Positions 33,358 through 42,236 of a DNA stretch of 51,747 nt are shown in pieces. The stretch lies in NCBI RefSeq assembly GCF_003363715.1, contig NZ_QREV01000035.1, forward strand, positions 1-51,747, given 5' to 3'. Both the position numbers and the translations under genes were made by a program. The notes beneath the pieces were generated by a model. That model made no database searches. It was not told where the DNA came from and worked only from the letters and a program-made list of their open reading frames with translations. How positions within the stretch are numbered: position 1 is the first letter of the stretch; every line of letters starts with the position of its first letter. The stretch is from Parabacteroides acidifaciens. GTDB taxonomy: Bacteria; Bacteroidota; Bacteroidia; Bacteroidales; Tannerellaceae.

Positions 33358-35553
33358 ATGGCTGAAGAGATCGAACCAAATGAACTTGCCCCGAAGAGTA
33401 ACCGGATTCTATTCTGTTACTTTTTCATCGTGTTTCTGCTCGGCGGGGTGGCAATCGCCATTCTGGCGCGGGCTTTCGACACGGCTTTCGTAGAAAGGGA
33501 TACCTGGCTGAAGGTGGCCGAGAGCCAGAAACGTCCGAACCGCCTGATCTATCCCAGCCGTGGGAATATCTATTCTTCCGATGGCAAGCTGATGGCAACC
33601 AGCGTGCCCTGTTTCTATATGTATGTCGATTTCAATGCCGATTGCTATTCCCATCCGACCCCTAAATGGAATAGCCTGGACACGCTCCTGAAGAGCAAGA
33701 ATAACGGGATCGATTCGCTCTCGGTCTATCTCTCCCGTAAGTTGAAGAACCGGACGCCTGCCGGATATAAAGCTTATTTGTTGAGCGGTTTGAAGAAGAA
33801 GAGCCGACAGTTCCCTGTTTATGAGAAAAAGATATCCTATTCGGATCTGAAAGAAATACAGAAATACCCGTTCTTCCGTTTAGGACGGTTCAAGAGCGGT
33901 TTCTATACGCGCGAAATGGTGGAACGACAGAAACCGTTCGGCTCATTGGCATCCCGTACGATCGGCGATACCTTCCGCGATATCGATCCGAAGACAGGGC
34001 TTACGAAAGGCAAGAACGGTTTGGAGTTGCAATACGACACTCTGTTGCATGGCGAAGCTGGTCTGAACTCCGTGCGCCGTGTGGGAGGCGGATGGACAAA
34101 CGTCGTGGAAATCGATCCGGTGGAAGGAATGGATATCCGTACGACAATCGATATAAATATCCAGGATATAGCCGAGAAGTCTTTACTCGATATGCTGAAG
34201 AAGATCGATGCCGCATCCGGTACGGCTGTCGTTATGGAAGTGGCGACAGGCGAGGTGAAAGCTATTACCAATATGGGACGTATCCGCGAAGGAGTTTATG
34301 GTGAAGATACGAACCACGCTGTTGCGGACGAGACGGAACCCGGCTCGACGTTCAAGGTCGCTTCCATCATGGTTGCCCTCGAAGACGGTGTTTGCCAGCC
34401 CGGCGATACGGTGGATGTCGGCAACGGTATTTATATGTATAAAGGCGCCCGTATGACAGACCATAATAACAATAAAGGCGGTTATGGGCGTATCTCGGTA
34501 GAACAGGCGATCTGGAATTCCTCCAATATCGGAGTCGCCAAGACCATCCTGAAAGGATACGAAAAGAATCCGACCAAGTATGTGGAAGGGCTTTACCGCC
34601 TCGGCTTGAATGAAGACTTGCGTTTGGAAATCCCCGGAGCCGGCCGTGCCAAAATACGCCGCCCTGATGATACGGTCCGCTACTGGTCGAAGACGGCGCT
34701 CCCCTGGATGTCGTTCGGTTATGAAACGCAGATACCGCCGATCTATACGTTGGCTTTCTATAATGCCATTGCCAACAACGGGAAAATGATCCGTCCGATT
34801 TTTACTAAAGAGATCATGCATAACGGCAAGACCGTGCAGAGTTTCTCGACCGAAGTGATACGGGAGTCGATTTGCTCGGAACGCACGCTGAATATTATAA
34901 AAGATATGCTGTTAGGCGTCGTGGAGAAAGGGACGGGTAAAGCAGTCCGTTCCGATTTCGTCCGGATAGCCGGAAAGACCGGTACGGCGCAGATTGCGTC
35001 GGGCGGTGTCTATCGCCAGGCTGGCCACCAGGTCGCTTTCTGCGGTTATTTCCCTGCCGATGCTCCGAAATATTCCTGTATTGTCGTGATCCGCCAGCCG
35101 CGTATCGGTTATCCTTCGGGAGGAACGATGTCCGGTGGTGTGGTAAAAGCGATAGCGGAAAAAGTATATGCCAGCCATATGTCTTTCGATATCCGCGATA
35201 TGGAACGCGATTCGCTGGCTGTTACGATGCCGCGCCCGAAGGCAGGCGACCGGGTTGCCTTGGACGAAGTGTTGGACAAACTGGACATCGATATGAATAC
35301 GGATGAAGCTGCCTCCCGATGGGTGACGGCTTCCATCGACGACAGCTTGCAGGTTGTCAAACTGAAAGATATACCTGTCCGGGAAGGACTTGTGCCGAAC
35401 GTGGTCGGCATGGGTGCCAAAGATGCCGTCTACCTGCTCGAAAGTGCCGGGTTGCGGGCTTCCCTGAATGGGCTGGGGCGCGTTGCTTCCCAATCCGTAT
35501 CACCGGGCGCCAAGGTATCGAAAGGACAAACAGTCTCATTAACGTTAAAATAG
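33358..35553 (+). CDS. ftsI: Division-specific peptidoglycan transpeptidase (PBP3/FtsI) with PASTA domain
   Basis: A 731-residue class B penicillin-binding protein. One transmembrane anchor lies near residues 18-38 (LFCYFFIVFLLGGVAIAIL). The catalytic motifs are S330-T-F-K333, S388-S-N390 and K540-T-G542. A single C-terminal PASTA domain (about residues 675-731, starting GLVPNVVGMGAKDAVYLLE) is present, as is common in Bacteroidetes FtsI. It cross-links septal peptidoglycan together with FtsW, encoded downstream. Confidence 0.95.
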   Translation: MAEEIEPNELAPKSNRILFCYFFIVFLLGGVAIAILARAFDTAFVERDTWLKVAESQKRPNRLIYPSRGNIYSSDGKLMATSVPCFYMYVDFNADCYSHPTPKWNSLDTLLKSKNNGIDSLSVYLSRKLKNRTPAGYKAYLLSGLKKKSRQFPVYEKKISYSDLKEIQKYPFFRLGRFKSGFYTREMVERQKPFGSLASRTIGDTFRDIDPKTGLTKGKNGLELQYDTLLHGEAGLNSVRRVGGGWTNVVEIDPVEGMDIRTTIDINIQDIAEKSLLDMLKKIDAASGTAVVMEVATGEVKAITNMGRIREGVYGEDTNHAVADETEPGSTFKVASIMVALEDGVCQPGDTVDVGNGIYMYKGARMTDHNNNKGGYGRISVEQAIWNSSNIGVAKTILKGYEKNPTKYVEGLYRLGLNEDLRLEIPGAGRAKIRRPDDTVRYWSKTALPWMSFGYETQIPPIYTLAFYNAIANNGKMIRPIFTKEIMHNGKTVQSFSTEVIRESICSERTLNIIKDMLLGVVEKGTGKAVRSDFVRIAGKTGTAQIASGGVYRQAGHQVAFCGYFPADAPKYSCIVVIRQPRIGYPSGGTMSGGVVKAIAEKVYASHMSFDIRDMERDSLAVTMPRPKAGDRVALDEVLDKLDIDMNTDEAASRWVTASIDDSLQVVKLKDIPVREGLVPNVVGMGAKDAVYLLESAGLRASLNGLGRVASQSVSPGAKVSKGQTVSLTLK

Positions 35554-35556
35554 ACT

Positions 35557-37032
35557 ATGGAACTAAAAGAACTCATTCGTCCGTTGGAAGTACTTGAGAT
35601 CGTCGGAGACGCAAGTGTCGAGATCGCAGGTATCCAGTCTGATTCCCGTAAAGTGGAAAAAGGCTTTTTGTTTGTGGCCGTACGCGGTGTCTCTGTCGAT
35701 GGTCATGCCTATATCGAGGGGGCGGCCGGGAAAGGAGCTGCCGCAATAATCTGCGAGGAAATTCCTTCGGATGAAAACATACATACATTCGGAAACAATC
35801 CTGTTTTTATTCGGGTGAAAGATTCGGCGGAGGCATTGGGTAAGGTGTTGTCTGCCTGGTACGAGAATCCTTCGGACAACCTGATCCTGGTCGGTGTGAC
35901 CGGAACAAACGGGAAGACGACGATCGCAACTCTCCTGTACGAGATGTTCCGCAAGATGGGGCATAAAGTAGGCTTGCTTTCGACAGTATGCAACTATATC
36001 GATGGCGAAGCGATTCCGACCGACCATACGACGCCCGATCCTGTAACCCTCCACAGCCTGATGGCGCGGATGGTGGAGGCCGGTTGCGAGTATGCCTTTA
36101 TGGAAGTCAGCTCCCATTCGATCGACCAGAAACGTATCAGCGGTCTGTCGTTCGACGGTGGTATCTTTACCAACCTGACACGCGACCATCTGGACTATCA
36201 TAAAACAGTCGAGAATTATCTGAAAGCAAAAAAGAAGTTCTTCGACGACCTGCCCGCATCGGCTTTTGCCCTTACGAATGCGGATGATAAATCCGGCTTG
36301 GTGATGTTGCAGAATACGGCGGCAAAGAAGTTGACCTATTCGCTCCGCATGCTCGCCGATTTTAAGGGAAAGATATTGGAATCCCATTTTGAAGGGACCG
36401 AGATGTTGATTAACGGCCGCGAGGTGATGACCCGCTTCGTAGGACGTTTTAATGCCTATAATCTGCTGGCCGTATATGGTGCGGCCGTTTCGTTAGGGAA
36501 AGACCCGGAAGAAGTGCTGGTCGTATTGAGCGATCTGCATTCCGTCTCCGGACGCTTCCAGACGATACAGTCTCCGGCAGGATATACGGCGATTGTGGAT
36601 TATGCCCACACGCCCGACGCGTTGGTGAATGTGCTGAATAGTATCCATGAAGTCCTGGACGGCAGTGGCCGGGTAATCACCGTGGTCGGTTGCGGCGGAA
36701 ACCGCGATAAAGGCAAACGTCCTATCATGGCGAAAGAAGCATCCCGCTTGAGCGACCAGCTGATCCTGACATCCGACAATCCCCGTTTTGAGGAGCCGGA
36801 CGAGATCATCCGGGATATGGTTGCCGGACTGAACGCTGCCGATATGGAGCATACGCTCTGCATCACGGACCGTACACAGGCCATCAAGACCGCTACCATG
36901 CTGGCAAAGAAAGGCGATGTAATCCTCGTAGCCGGCAAAGGTCATGAGGATTACCAGGAGATAAAAGGCGTTAAGCACCATTTTGATGACCGTGAGAAGC
37001 TACGGGAAATATTTGCAACACAACAACAATAA
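35557..37032 (+). CDS. murE: UDP-MurNAc-tripeptide synthetase MurE
   Basis: A 491-residue Mur ligase that adds the third residue to UDP-MurNAc-L-Ala-D-Glu. The P-loop [10 protein letters not shown] is at 113-122. DNPR at 407-410 is the motif that selects meso-diaminopimelate over lysine, so the cell wall should be the DAP type. Three Mur domains are complete. It starts 3 bp after ftsI. murF is not in this cluster, as is usual in Bacteroidales. Confidence 0.96.
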   Translation: MELKELIRPLEVLEIVGDASVEIAGIQSDSRKVEKGFLFVAVRGVSVDGHAYIEGAAGKGAAAIICEEIPSDENIHTFGNNPVFIRVKDSAEALGKVLSAWYENPSDNLILVGVTGTNGKTTIATLLYEMFRKMGHKVGLLSTVCNYIDGEAIPTDHTTPDPVTLHSLMARMVEAGCEYAFMEVSSHSIDQKRISGLSFDGGIFTNLTRDHLDYHKTVENYLKAKKKFFDDLPASAFALTNADDKSGLVMLQNTAAKKLTYSLRMLADFKGKILESHFEGTEMLINGREVMTRFVGRFNAYNLLAVYGAAVSLGKDPEEVLVVLSDLHSVSGRFQTIQSPAGYTAIVDYAHTPDALVNVLNSIHEVLDGSGRVITVVGCGGNRDKGKRPIMAKEASRLSDQLILTSDNPRFEEPDEIIRDMVAGLNAADMEHTLCITDRTQAIKTATMLAKKGDVILVAGKGHEDYQEIKGVKHHFDDREKLREIFATQQQ

Positions 37033-37037
37033 AAGAC

Positions 37038-38297
37038 ATGCTGTACTATCTGTTTAATTATTTGGATCAACTCGATTTCCCGGGTGCCGGTATGTTCAAG
37101 TACGTATCATTCCGTTCCGGGTTAGCATTGATCCTGTCTTTATTCATTTCGACGACTATCGGACGCCGTATCATCGACAAGCTGCAACTGTTGCAGATAG
37201 GCGAGACAGTGCGTAACCTCGGCCTCGAAGGGCAGATGAGCAAGAAAGGGACACCGACAATGGGAGGTATCATCATTATCATTGCCATCGTGGTGCCGAC
37301 ATTGCTCTGTGCGAAGTTGACGAATATATACGTGATCCTGATGTTAGTGACAACTATCTGGTTAGGTGCATTAGGGTTTGCCGACGACTATATCAAGGTG
37401 TTCCGGAAGAACAAGGAAGGCATGCACGGCAAATTCAAGGTGATCGGACAGGTCGGCTTGGGACTTATCGTCGGCTTGGTTCTCTTTATGAGCCCGGATG
37501 TCGTGATCAAGGAGAATATGGAAGTGCGGCATGACAATGTGATCGAGGAAGTACGCTATCATACAGTGGAGAAGAAGTCTACCAAGACGACGATCCCTTT
37601 TGTGAAGAATAATAATTTCGACTATGCGCAGTTGGTGAACTGGGCCGGTCAATACAAGGAAGAGGCAGCCTGGCTGGTCTTCGTCATAATGGTTATCTTT
37701 GTCGTGACAGCCGTGTCTAACGGGGCGAACCTCACGGACGGACTGGACGGACTGGCGGCGGGAAGTTCCGCCATTATCGGGGTCGCGCTCGGGATTCTGG
37801 CGTATATGTCGTCGCACTTCGAGTTTGCTTCTTTCCTGAATATCATGTTTATTCCCGGGGCGGAAGAGTTGGTGGTGTTTGCGGCGGCCTTTATCGGGGC
37901 GACGGTCGGATTCCTGTGGTACAACTCTTATCCGGCACAGGTGTTTATGGGAGATACGGGCAGTCTGATGTTGGGCGGCGTCATCGCCGTGTTTGCGATT
38001 ATTATCCGGAAGGAATTGCTGATACCGATTCTTTGCGGCATCTTCCTGGTCGAGAACTTGTCAGTCATTATGCAGACGGCTTATTTCAAATATACGAAAA
38101 AGAAATATGGCGAAGGGCGGCGTATCTTCAAGATGGCGCCCCTCCACCACCATTTCCAGAAAGCCGGTAATGCGGGCATACAGGCGATGATACAGAAACC
38201 CTTTAACGTCGTTCCCGAATCGAAGATCGTGGTGCGTTTCTGGTTGATCGGTATCATCCTGGCGGTGATTACGATTGTAACATTAAAAATGCGATAA
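37038..38297 (+). CDS. mraY: Phospho-MurNAc-pentapeptide transferase MraY
   Basis: A 419-residue polytopic membrane enzyme that joins phospho-MurNAc-pentapeptide to undecaprenyl phosphate, making lipid I. Family motifs are [21 protein letters not shown] (with catalytic Asp), [16 protein letters not shown], and [12 protein letters not shown] near the end. A loop of about 60 residues after NKEG is longer than in E. coli, as in other Bacteroidetes. It starts 5 bp after murE. Confidence 0.96.
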   Translation: MLYYLFNYLDQLDFPGAGMFKYVSFRSGLALILSLFISTTIGRRIIDKLQLLQIGETVRNLGLEGQMSKKGTPTMGGIIIIIAIVVPTLLCAKLTNIYVILMLVTTIWLGALGFADDYIKVFRKNKEGMHGKFKVIGQVGLGLIVGLVLFMSPDVVIKENMEVRHDNVIEEVRYHTVEKKSTKTTIPFVKNNNFDYAQLVNWAGQYKEEAAWLVFVIMVIFVVTAVSNGANLTDGLDGLAAGSSAIIGVALGILAYMSSHFEFASFLNIMFIPGAEELVVFAAAFIGATVGFLWYNSYPAQVFMGDTGSLMLGGVIAVFAIIIRKELLIPILCGIFLVENLSVIMQTAYFKYTKKKYGEGRRIFKMAPLHHHFQKAGNAGIQAMIQKPFNVVPESKIVVRFWLIGIILAVITIVTLKMR

Positions 38298-38303
38298 ACG
38301 GTA

Positions 38304-38324
38304 GAGACGGATGGCATCCGTCTC
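38304..38324. repeat. Palindromic repeat in the mraY-murD spacer
   Basis: GAGACGGATG (38304-38313) and CATCCGTCTC (38315-38324) are perfect 10-bp arms around one base. It belongs to the same family as 546-573. It lies 16 bases before the murD start codon and could fold over the translation start region or simply be a neutral insertion. Confidence 0.75.
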
Positions 38325-38340
38325 CTTGAAACAAATAAAA

Positions 38341-39675
38341 ATGAGCAGAATAGTAATATTAGGAGGAGGCGAAAGCGGCGCAGGTGCCGCCGTGTTAGCG
38401 AAGGCGAAAGGATTCGAAGTGTTCCTTTCCGATTTCTCGTCTATCAAACCTAAGTATAAGGATATGCTGGACGCCCACGGGATTTGTTGGGAAGAGAATC
38501 AGCATACCGAAGCCGACATCCTGAATGCCGACGAAATCATCAAGAGCCCCGGGATTCCCGACAAGGCTCCCATTATAAAGAAACTGAAGGAGAAAGGTAC
38601 GCCTATCATCTCCGAAATAGAATTTGCCGGACGCTATACCGATTCGAAGATGATCTGTATCACCGGAAGCAACGGCAAGACGACGACAACCATGCTGACT
38701 TACCATATCCTCCGCCAGGCGGGTGTCGACGTCGGTCTGGCAGGTAACGTCGGCAACAGCCTCGCCCTTCAGGTGGCTGAAGACCCGCACGCCGTCTATG
38801 TGATCGAACTGAGTAGCTTCCAGCTCGACAACATGTACGACTTCAAGGCGGACATCGCCATCCTTCTGAATATAACGCCAGACCATCTGGACCGCTATAA
38901 TTACGAGATGCAGAACTATGTGGATGCCAAATTCCGCATTATCCGGAACCAGACGGCAGCAGATGCTTTCATATTCTGGAACGACGATCCTATCATTGCC
39001 CGCGAAATCGCCAAACGGCACCCCGAGGCAACTCTTTACCCGTTCGCCGAGACTCATGAAGCCGGCGTAAAGGGCTATACGGAAAATAAAAAGATAGTAA
39101 TTGAAACCTCAAACGGAACGTTTACAATGGAAGAAGATTCATTAGCATTATCGGGAAAGCATAATCTGTATAATTCCTTAGCTTCGGGTATCGCCTCCAA
39201 AGTGGTGGATATCCATGACGAGAATATACGGGCTTCGCTGAGTGACTTTACCGGGGTGGAACATCGTCTCGAGAAAGTGGCGCGTGTACGTGGAGTCGAT
39301 TATATCAACGACTCGAAAGCTACGAATGTGAACTCCTGCTGGTATGCCCTGCAGAGTATGACTACTCCGCTTGTGCTGATACTCGGCGGAACGGATAAGG
39401 GAAACGACTATTCCGAAATTGAAGAGTTGGTGAAGCAAAAGGTGCACGCCCTGATTTTCCTCGGTGTGGACAATGCCAAGCTGCACGGCTTCTTCGACGG
39501 CAAAGTGCCGGTGATCGAAGATGCCCGTTCAATGGAAGAAGCTGTATCGAAAGCATATAAACTGGCTGAAAAGGGAGACACTGTCCTGCTGTCGCCCTGC
39601 TGCGCCAGCTTCGACCTCTTCAAAAGCTATGAGGATCGGGGTGACCAGTTCAAGGCCTGTGTACGGAATCTGTAA
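38341..39675 (+). CDS. murD: UDP-MurNAc-L-alanine:D-glutamate ligase MurD
   Basis: A 444-residue Mur ligase adding D-glutamate to UDP-MurNAc-L-alanine. The ATG at 38341 gives MSRIVILGGGESGAGAAVLA, the normal start; the in-frame ATG at 38311 is inside the palindromic repeat and adds ten residues with no family match. The P-loop ITGSNGKTTTTML and the SPCCASFDLFKSYEDRGDQF C-terminal signature are present. It follows mraY by 43 bp and precedes ftsW by 13 bp. Confidence 0.95.
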   Translation: MSRIVILGGGESGAGAAVLAKAKGFEVFLSDFSSIKPKYKDMLDAHGICWEENQHTEADILNADEIIKSPGIPDKAPIIKKLKEKGTPIISEIEFAGRYTDSKMICITGSNGKTTTTMLTYHILRQAGVDVGLAGNVGNSLALQVAEDPHAVYVIELSSFQLDNMYDFKADIAILLNITPDHLDRYNYEMQNYVDAKFRIIRNQTAADAFIFWNDDPIIAREIAKRHPEATLYPFAETHEAGVKGYTENKKIVIETSNGTFTMEEDSLALSGKHNLYNSLASGIASKVVDIHDENIRASLSDFTGVEHRLEKVARVRGVDYINDSKATNVNSCWYALQSMTTPLVLILGGTDKGNDYSEIEELVKQKVHALIFLGVDNAKLHGFFDGKVPVIEDARSMEEAVSKAYKLAEKGDTVLLSPCCASFDLFKSYEDRGDQFKACVRNL

Positions 39676-39688
39676 AAACAAATAAACA

Positions 39689-41092
39689 ATGGATCTGGCA
39701 AGTAAACTATTCAAGGGAGACCGGGTGATATGGGTGATCTTCATGTTCCTGTGTCTGATCTCGGCAATCGAGGTCTTTAGTGCGACGAGTACGCTCGCCT
39801 ACAAGAGTGTGACGCATTGGGACCCGATCGTGCGGCATGGTTCGTTCATGTTGGGAGGTTTCGTGCTCGTTTTGCTGATGCACAATGTGCCTTGCCGGTT
39901 TTATGCTTTGCTTGCCGGTGGTGCATTCCTTTCGGTTGTATTGCTGCTATTGTTGTTTGTGCCGGGGTTAGCTGTGGTGATAAACGGGGAACCCCGTTGG
40001 TTGAATTTGTTCGGCTTCACGTTCCAGCCGTCGGAGATTGCGAAAATCACCCTGATCGGATATACGGCTTTTGTCATGAGTAAACAGAACTGGTTCACGG
40101 ACAAGCAGATGTTCTGGTGGATAGAAGGAGGGACGCTTGTTATCTGTGGCTTGATCTTCACGACCAACGGTTCGACGGCTATCCTGCTTTTCTGTATCAT
40201 TCAGATGATGGCTTTTTTCGGCCAGATATCGTTTGCCCGTCTGGCAAAGTTCTGGGGAATCCTGATCGCTGCGGGGGCATTGATGGTGGGCTTGCTGTTT
40301 GTGACGCCGGAGAGTGTGATGAAATATATGCCGGATCGCGTCCATACCTGGAAAGCGCGTATCGAGCGGTTCACCGATCCGACTCCGCCCGTGCAGTTCG
40401 AGCCGGGAAAGGCTGTCAACATCGATGGCGACGACTACCAGGTTGTTCACGGCAAGATTGCCATTGCCAGTGGCGGCATCTGGGGCAAGTTCCCTGGACA
40501 CGGACAGCAGCGCGACTTCCTGCCGCAGGCTTATTCGGACTTTATCTATGCTATTATCATTGAAGAGATGGGGATTGCCGGAGGAATCTTCGTCCTTTTC
40601 CTCTATATAGCCCTGCTTGTCAGGGTCGGGATGATCGCCCGCAGATGTGATAAACTGTTCCCGAAATTCCTGGTTTTGGGCTGCGGGCTGCTTCTTGGTG
40701 TACAAGCCCTGACGAATATGGCGGTGGCGGTGGACTTGATACCGGTCACCGGTCAGCCGTTGCCGCTGATCAGTCGCGGAGGTACGTCGACCGTGATCAG
40801 TTGTGCCTATATCGGCATCATTCTTAGTGTAAGCCGCTTCGGCGCCAATATGGGAAATGAGGACGATACGGACGCACTGGCATCGGATGAAAATTCCATG
40901 GGCATCGAACCGGAAACGGATGGGCATCCGTCGGAAAATGGGTCGGCACCCGTTGAAAACGGGACGGGAGCCACAGAAAATGGGACAGGAGCCACAGAAA
41001 ACGGGACGGGAGCGGATTCCAACCCCCTCGAAGCCATTGCCGAACTGAAAGAAGAAACAAGAACGGAAACAACAACAGAAACTAAAATATGA
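39689..41092 (+). CDS. ftsW: Septal peptidoglycan glycosyltransferase FtsW with repetitive tail
   Basis: A 467-residue SEDS-family membrane glycosyltransferase acting with FtsI at the septum. About ten helices; family motifs include FQPSEIAK and the C-terminal PVTGQPLPLISRGGTS segment. From about residue 390 the cytoplasmic tail is unusual: SMGIEPETDGHPSENG, then four 7-residue units (ENGSAPV, ENGTGAT, ENGTGAT, ENGTGAD at 416-443). DNA under the tail matches an intergenic repeat at 16247-16298. Its stop codon overlaps the murG start by four bases. Confidence 0.93.
   Translation: MDLASKLFKGDRVIWVIFMFLCLISAIEVFSATSTLAYKSVTHWDPIVRHGSFMLGGFVLVLLMHNVPCRFYALLAGGAFLSVVLLLLLFVPGLAVVINGEPRWLNLFGFTFQPSEIAKITLIGYTAFVMSKQNWFTDKQMFWWIEGGTLVICGLIFTTNGSTAILLFCIIQMMAFFGQISFARLAKFWGILIAAGALMVGLLFVTPESVMKYMPDRVHTWKARIERFTDPTPPVQFEPGKAVNIDGDDYQVVHGKIAIASGGIWGKFPGHGQQRDFLPQAYSDFIYAIIIEEMGIAGGIFVLFLYIALLVRVGMIARRCDKLFPKFLVLGCGLLLGVQALTNMAVAVDLIPVTGQPLPLISRGGTSTVISCAYIGIILSVSRFGANMGNEDDTDALASDENSMGIEPETDGHPSENGSAPVENGTGATENGTGATENGTGADSNPLEAIAELKEETRTETTTETKI
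40879..40928. repeat. Intergenic-type repeat inside ftsW
   Basis: Segments 40901-40928 match 16247-16273 at about 26 of 28 positions (both contain CCGGAAACGGATGGGCATC). Segment 40879-40907 matches 16269-16297 at about 24 of 29. The order of the two segments is swapped relative to the intergenic copy. It is read in frame as part of the FtsW tail. Confidence 0.75.
40934..41017 (+). repeat. 21-bp tandem repeat in ftsW
   Basis: Four consecutive 21-bp units start GAAAAYGGG at 40934, 40955, 40976 and 40997. Units 2 to 4 are nearly identical. The unit length is a multiple of three, so copy number can change without breaking the frame. Confidence 0.85.
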
Positions 41093-42195
41093 AACAGTAC
41101 CGAATCATCATAAGCGGCGGTGGGACCGGAGGACATATCTTCCCGGCTATCTCGATCGCCAATACCTTCAGGAGACGTTTCCCGGAGGCGGAAATACTGT
41201 TTGTGGGAGCTGAAGACCGGATGGAGATGGAGAAAGTCCCGGCCGCCGGTTACCGCATCGTAGGGTTGCCGGTGAGCGGCTTCGACCGTGCCCGGTTGAT
41301 GAACAATATCCGCGTTGTCGGCCGCTTGGTCAAAAGCCTCCGGCTTGCCAAAAAGACGATACGCGAGTTCAAACCCGATATCGCCGTCGGTGTAGGCGGT
41401 TATGCCAGCGGGCCGACCTTATGGATGGCGGCTTCCTTAGGGATTCCTACCCTGATACAGGAGCAAAACTCCTATGCCGGTGTTACGAATAAACTGCTGG
41501 CCAAGAAAGCCAGCAAAATATGTGTGGCCTACGATGGCATGGAAAAGTTCTTCCCGGCCGACCGTATTGTCGTGACTGGTAATCCGGTTCGCCGCGATCT
41601 GGAAGAGGCGCAGGGGAAACGCGAGGAGGCCCTTGAGTTCTTCAAGCTTTCGCCGGAGAAGAAGACGATCTTAGTGGTCGGCGGAAGCCTGGGCGCCCGG
41701 ACGATTAACCGCAGCATACAGGGCGACCTGGACAAGCTCTTTGCCGCCGAAGGCGAAGTGCAGGTGATTTGGCAGACGGGGCGTTATTATCAGGAAGAGG
41801 CCCTGAAGCATCTGAAAGCCTACCGGGGCATGCGCATCTGGTGTTCGGATTTCATCACCCGTATGGATTATGCCTATTCGGCAGCCGACTTGATTATCTC
41901 CCGTGCGGGAGCCAGCTCGATCTCCGAACTTTGCCTCTTGCGGAAGCCGGTAATCCTGGTTCCTTCCCCCAATGTCGCGGAAGACCATCAGACGAAGAAT
42001 GCCCTGGCTCTGGTCGAGAAAGATGCCGCCATCATGATCGCCGACAAGGATGCCGAGGCACAACTGGTGTCGAAAGCCCTCGAAGTCGTCCACGACGAAG
42101 AGCGTCTCCGCACCCTGAGCCGCAACATCGCGACGCTGGCCCATCACCAGAGTGCCGAACATATTGTAGATGAAATTGTAAAGATCATCTCGTAA
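41089..42195 (+). CDS. murG: UDP-GlcNAc transferase MurG
   Basis: A 368-residue GT28 glycosyltransferase making lipid II from lipid I at the inner face of the membrane. Motifs: SGGGTGGHIFPAISIA near the start, GYASGPTLWMAASLGIPTLI, QEQNSYAG and VVGGSLGARTINRS. It begins with an ATGA overlap with ftsW and lies 41 bp before murC, which has its own promoter-like box. Confidence 0.96.
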   Translation: MKQYRIIISGGGTGGHIFPAISIANTFRRRFPEAEILFVGAEDRMEMEKVPAAGYRIVGLPVSGFDRARLMNNIRVVGRLVKSLRLAKKTIREFKPDIAVGVGGYASGPTLWMAASLGIPTLIQEQNSYAGVTNKLLAKKASKICVAYDGMEKFFPADRIVVTGNPVRRDLEEAQGKREEALEFFKLSPEKKTILVVGGSLGARTINRSIQGDLDKLFAAEGEVQVIWQTGRYYQEEALKHLKAYRGMRIWCSDFITRMDYAYSAADLIISRAGASSISELCLLRKPVILVPSPNVAEDHQTKNALALVEKDAAIMIADKDAEAQLVSKALEVVHDEERLRTLSRNIATLAHHQSAEHIVDEIVKIIS

Positions 42196-42207
42196 ATATT
42201 ATCTTTG
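42176..42207 (+). promoter_or_regulatory. Internal promoter before murC
   Basis: TTG (42176-42178), 21 nt and TATCTTTG (42200-42207) give a good Bacteroidetes promoter spanning the end of murG. It lies 29 bases before the murC ATG. It suggests that murC-ftsQ-ftsA-ftsZ can be transcribed independently of the upstream genes. Confidence 0.6.
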
Positions 42208-42236
42208 TAACAACGAATAGTAAAGAATAAGTAAAT

